From Dehalococcoidia bacterium (GTDB taxonomy: Bacteria; Chloroflexota; Dehalococcoidia; Lucifugimonadales; SHYF01), in contig SHYF01000073.1 in the NCBI GenBank assembly GCA_009692985.1, positions 1 to 7,853 of the forward strand: DNA of 7,853 nt, in the 5' to 3' direction. How positions within the stretch are numbered: the stretch's first letter is position 1; every line of letters starts with the position of its first letter. The position numbers were made by a program, and so were the translations under genes. Under the pieces are notes generated by a model. That model searched no databases and was not told where the DNA came from. It saw only the letters and a program-made list of their open reading frames with translations. Positions 6,288 through 7,853 of this stretch are shown piece after piece.

Positions 6288-7361
6288 CTACGCCAGCGCC
6301 ACCACGATGGCCGCAAATAGCACCAGCGCCCCGATATCGGCAGCCACGCCCGGATCCAAGATACCCTGGCCCTTGATCATCACAGCCTGTAGCGCAAAGT
6401 TGGCGTATGTCAGCGGCAGCACGTGGGCTATCACCTGGAAGAATACGTTCATCTCTTTGAGGGGCCAGAAGATGCCTCCCAGAAGCGCCTGTGGCACCAC
6501 AACCATTGGTATGAACTGGACGGCCTGAAGCTCGTTGCGGGCGTAGGTGGAGAGGAAGATGCCCAGGTTCACTGCGCCCACGGTCATGATGGAAACTATC
6601 AAGAAGACTATAAAGATGTTCCCCGCGTAGTGGATTCGGATGACGTAAACGGTGAACAGCAGGATGATGGTGGACTGGAGCAGCGCGAACATGCCGAACC
6701 CCGCCATGTACCCCAGCACCATTTCAACCTTCGTCAGAGGCGAGGCCAGTAGCCGCTCAAATGTGCCCAGTGTCCGCTCTCGCAGAAAGCCCACCGCAGT
6801 TAATAGATAGACGAACAGGAAGGCGAAAAGCGCCACATAGGTCGGCGCAAAGTAGTCTATGGGCTTGTACTCAGGGCCGGCGTAGAGGTATGTGACCTCC
6901 GGCTCCACGGCGCCCGCGCCGCTGCCCGCGGCGGCCATCCGGGCGATGGACTGGTTCAGCCCATGCATTAGCATGGGTGCTTTTCCGTGGCGCGATCCCT
7001 CAACTCTTGTTTCCAGCGCGGCTGCCTCCCGTGCTAGAAGGCGTTGCGTAAACCCTTGTGGGATGACTATGGCCGCCTCTATCTCCCCTTTTCGAAACAA
7101 GCCATCCACATCCTGCCGGCTAACCTCCCGCACCTTGACAATGGGCACCTTCCGCAGCTCTTCCACAAGTTTTGATGCCACCGGCGATGGGTCCTCCTGC
7201 GCCACGCCCACCACCAGGCTGCTTGCCCCCAGGTTGATCAGGTAGGTCAGTAGGGACAGGACAACAATGGGCACGCCGACTATGAGGGCAATGGTGCGCT
7301 TGTCCCGGCGGAACTGGAGCGCGATGCGCATGGCCAGGGCCGCAATGCGGCTAAGGTTCAT
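6288..7361 (-). CDS. ABC-2 type transporter permease
   Basis: A 357-residue inner-membrane permease of the ABC-2 family (YhhJ/YbhS/DrrB-like), part of exporters for drugs, lipids or polysaccharides. TM1 is at about 23-43, followed by an extracytoplasmic domain of roughly 125 residues (45-168). Five more helices lie near 171-191, 215-239, 248-271, 281-299 and 340-356. The cytoplasmic motif RERTLGTFERLLASPL (194-209) is the family's E-x-GT-x-E-x-L coupling segment; LGGIFWPLKEM (294-304) and LPLTYA (315-320) are also typical. The ATG at 7361 follows an in-frame TAG two codons upstream and AGGA about 10 nt away. No ATPase gene adjoins it: the upstream neighbour is divergent. The frame ends at TAG 6290-6288 with no positively charged tail; reading on gives AGLRRASA then TGA at 6261, which looks like a usual permease C-terminus. 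Confidence 0.92.
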   Translation of the reverse strand: MNLSRIAALAMRIALQFRRDKRTIALIVGVPIVVLSLLTYLINLGASSLVVGVAQEDPSPVASKLVEELRKVPIVKVREVSRQDVDGLFRKGEIEAAIVIPQGFTQRLLAREAAALETRVEGSRHGKAPMLMHGLNQSIARMAAAGSGAGAVEPEVTYLYAGPEYKPIDYFAPTYVALFAFLFVYLLTAVGFLRERTLGTFERLLASPLTKVEMVLGYMAGFGMFALLQSTIILLFTVYVIRIHYAGNIFIVFLIVSIMTVGAVNLGIFLSTYARNELQAVQFIPMVVVPQALLGGIFWPLKEMNVFFQVIAHVLPLTYANFALQAVMIKGQGILDPGVAADIGALVLFAAIVVALA

Positions 7362-7499
7362 GGCCTAGCCATCCTATTGACAACTTCGTCAGCAGCCCAT
7401 ACAATAGTTCCTCGAGGTTCGCAGAAACGTAGCAATAGATGTAATTGGATGAATAATTTAGGCCGTATGCGACTGCGATTCGTACAAAGGCGAGAAACA

Positions 7500-7853
7500 A
7501 TGAGAAAAGCTTTGAGCGGGTTGGCCATAGTAGCTATTCTAGGGTCCGTTGTGTTGATGACCACACCCGTAAGTGGCGGCGTGGGATCCTTTGCTCCACC
7601 CACCTTCGTAGCAGTGGAGAAAGAGACGATAGCCGCTCTTGACCTCTCAACCGGGGATCCTGTGCAGGGAGAATTCAATCCTGCGCGTGTGGATAAAATT
7701 AGCTTCGGCGCCCACGTCAATGGCATCTTTGCCTCTAGCGATCCTCTTTGCTACGGCGTGATGAGAGAGCCAATAAGCGGCTTCCCAACTAAGGGATCCG
7801 ATTTTTTTGCCATGGGTACGGGGCTCATCAGCTCTATCAACAAGGCCAATGAC
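7500..7853 (+). CDS. Secreted protein, N-terminal part (runs off the window)
   Basis: The reading frame from ATG 7500 stays open for 118 codons to the window edge, so the 3' end is missing. AAAGGCGAG (7486-7494) lies 5 nt upstream as a ribosome-binding site. The N-terminus is a classical signal peptide: MRK, a hydrophobic core LAIVAILGSVVLM (8-20), then TTPVSGG with probable cleavage around residues 25-28. It has no lipobox Cys. The mature part begins with a Pro/Val-rich stretch and contains DPLCYGVMREP and a GFPTKGSDFFAMGTG segment; the latter faintly recalls the 'F..G..F.. stG' patterns of choice-of-anchor extracellular domains, too weak to name a family. It is divergent from the permease gene, with 138 bp between starts. 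Function is unknown. Confidence 0.8.
   Translation, partial: MRKALSGLAIVAILGSVVLMTTPVSGGVGSFAPPTFVAVEKETIAALDLSTGDPVQGEFNPARVDKISFGAHVNGIFASSDPLCYGVMREPISGFPTKGSDFFAMGTGLISSINKAND

Noticed and set aside
6062..6320. Short open frames on both strands (83-84 codons) after ilvA
   Set aside because: They translate palindromic repeat sequence and the permease 3' end; the minus product resembles the spurious repeat-derived proteins often seen in databases.
7410..7417. CCTCGAGG palindrome between the permease and the secreted-protein gene
   Set aside because: An 8-bp palindrome alone is too common to call an operator without a second copy or conservation.
7358..7726. Minus-strand frame of 122 codons ending at the permease start
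   Set aside because: Antisense to the signal-peptide-bearing gene from 7500, and its sequence has no membrane or ATPase motifs, so it is not the missing transporter partner.
1..7853. CRISPR array, tRNA, rRNA or a full insertion sequence
   Set aside because: No regularly spaced direct repeats, cloverleaf, rRNA stretch or transposase motif was seen on either strand.

Overview
The window looks like chromosomal DNA of a moderately GC-rich, free-living bacterium. A member of the Chloroflexota (Dehalococcoidia or SAR202-like) is my best guess. It rests on the gene set (etfB-etfA, a DUF4389 membrane protein, a single-ACT threonine ammonia-lyase) and on short palindromic intergenic repeats of a kind I associate with those genomes. 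No rRNA or marker gene confirms it.

Layout: (1) 187-1413 (+) encodes an exported or membrane-anchored protein with a gluzincin-like zinc-protease signature. (2) 3949-1450 (-) is a three-gene unit read leftward from a strong divergent promoter at about 3994-4023: etfB, etfA and a conserved-looking 150-aa protein of unknown function. It converges on the protease-like gene with only 36 bp between the stops. (3) 4125-4436 (+) is a small DUF4389 membrane protein, divergent from etfB, with its own TATAAT box. (4) 4607-5884 (+) is threonine ammonia-lyase with a C-terminal ACT domain. (5) 5885-6287 has no gene and is packed with structured repeats: a 171-bp MITE-like element with imperfect terminal inverted repeats bounded by TA and three internal hairpins, then a palindrome of the GTCATTGCGAG...GTGGCAATC type. 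(6) 7361-6288 (-) is an ABC-2 family permease without an adjacent ATPase, possibly shortened by an amber codon at its 3' end. (7) 7500 to the window end (+) is the start of a secreted protein, cut by the window edge.

Functionally, the ETF pair carries electrons from flavoprotein dehydrogenases (for example fatty-acid or amino-acid oxidation) to the membrane. The threonine ammonia-lyase makes 2-oxobutyrate for isoleucine synthesis or catabolism. The genes do not otherwise form one pathway, and I see no clear new defence or mobile system. The features most worth a second look are the multi-hairpin TA-flanked element, the uncharacterised third gene of the etf unit, the gluzincin-like protein, and the amber codon that may trim the permease.
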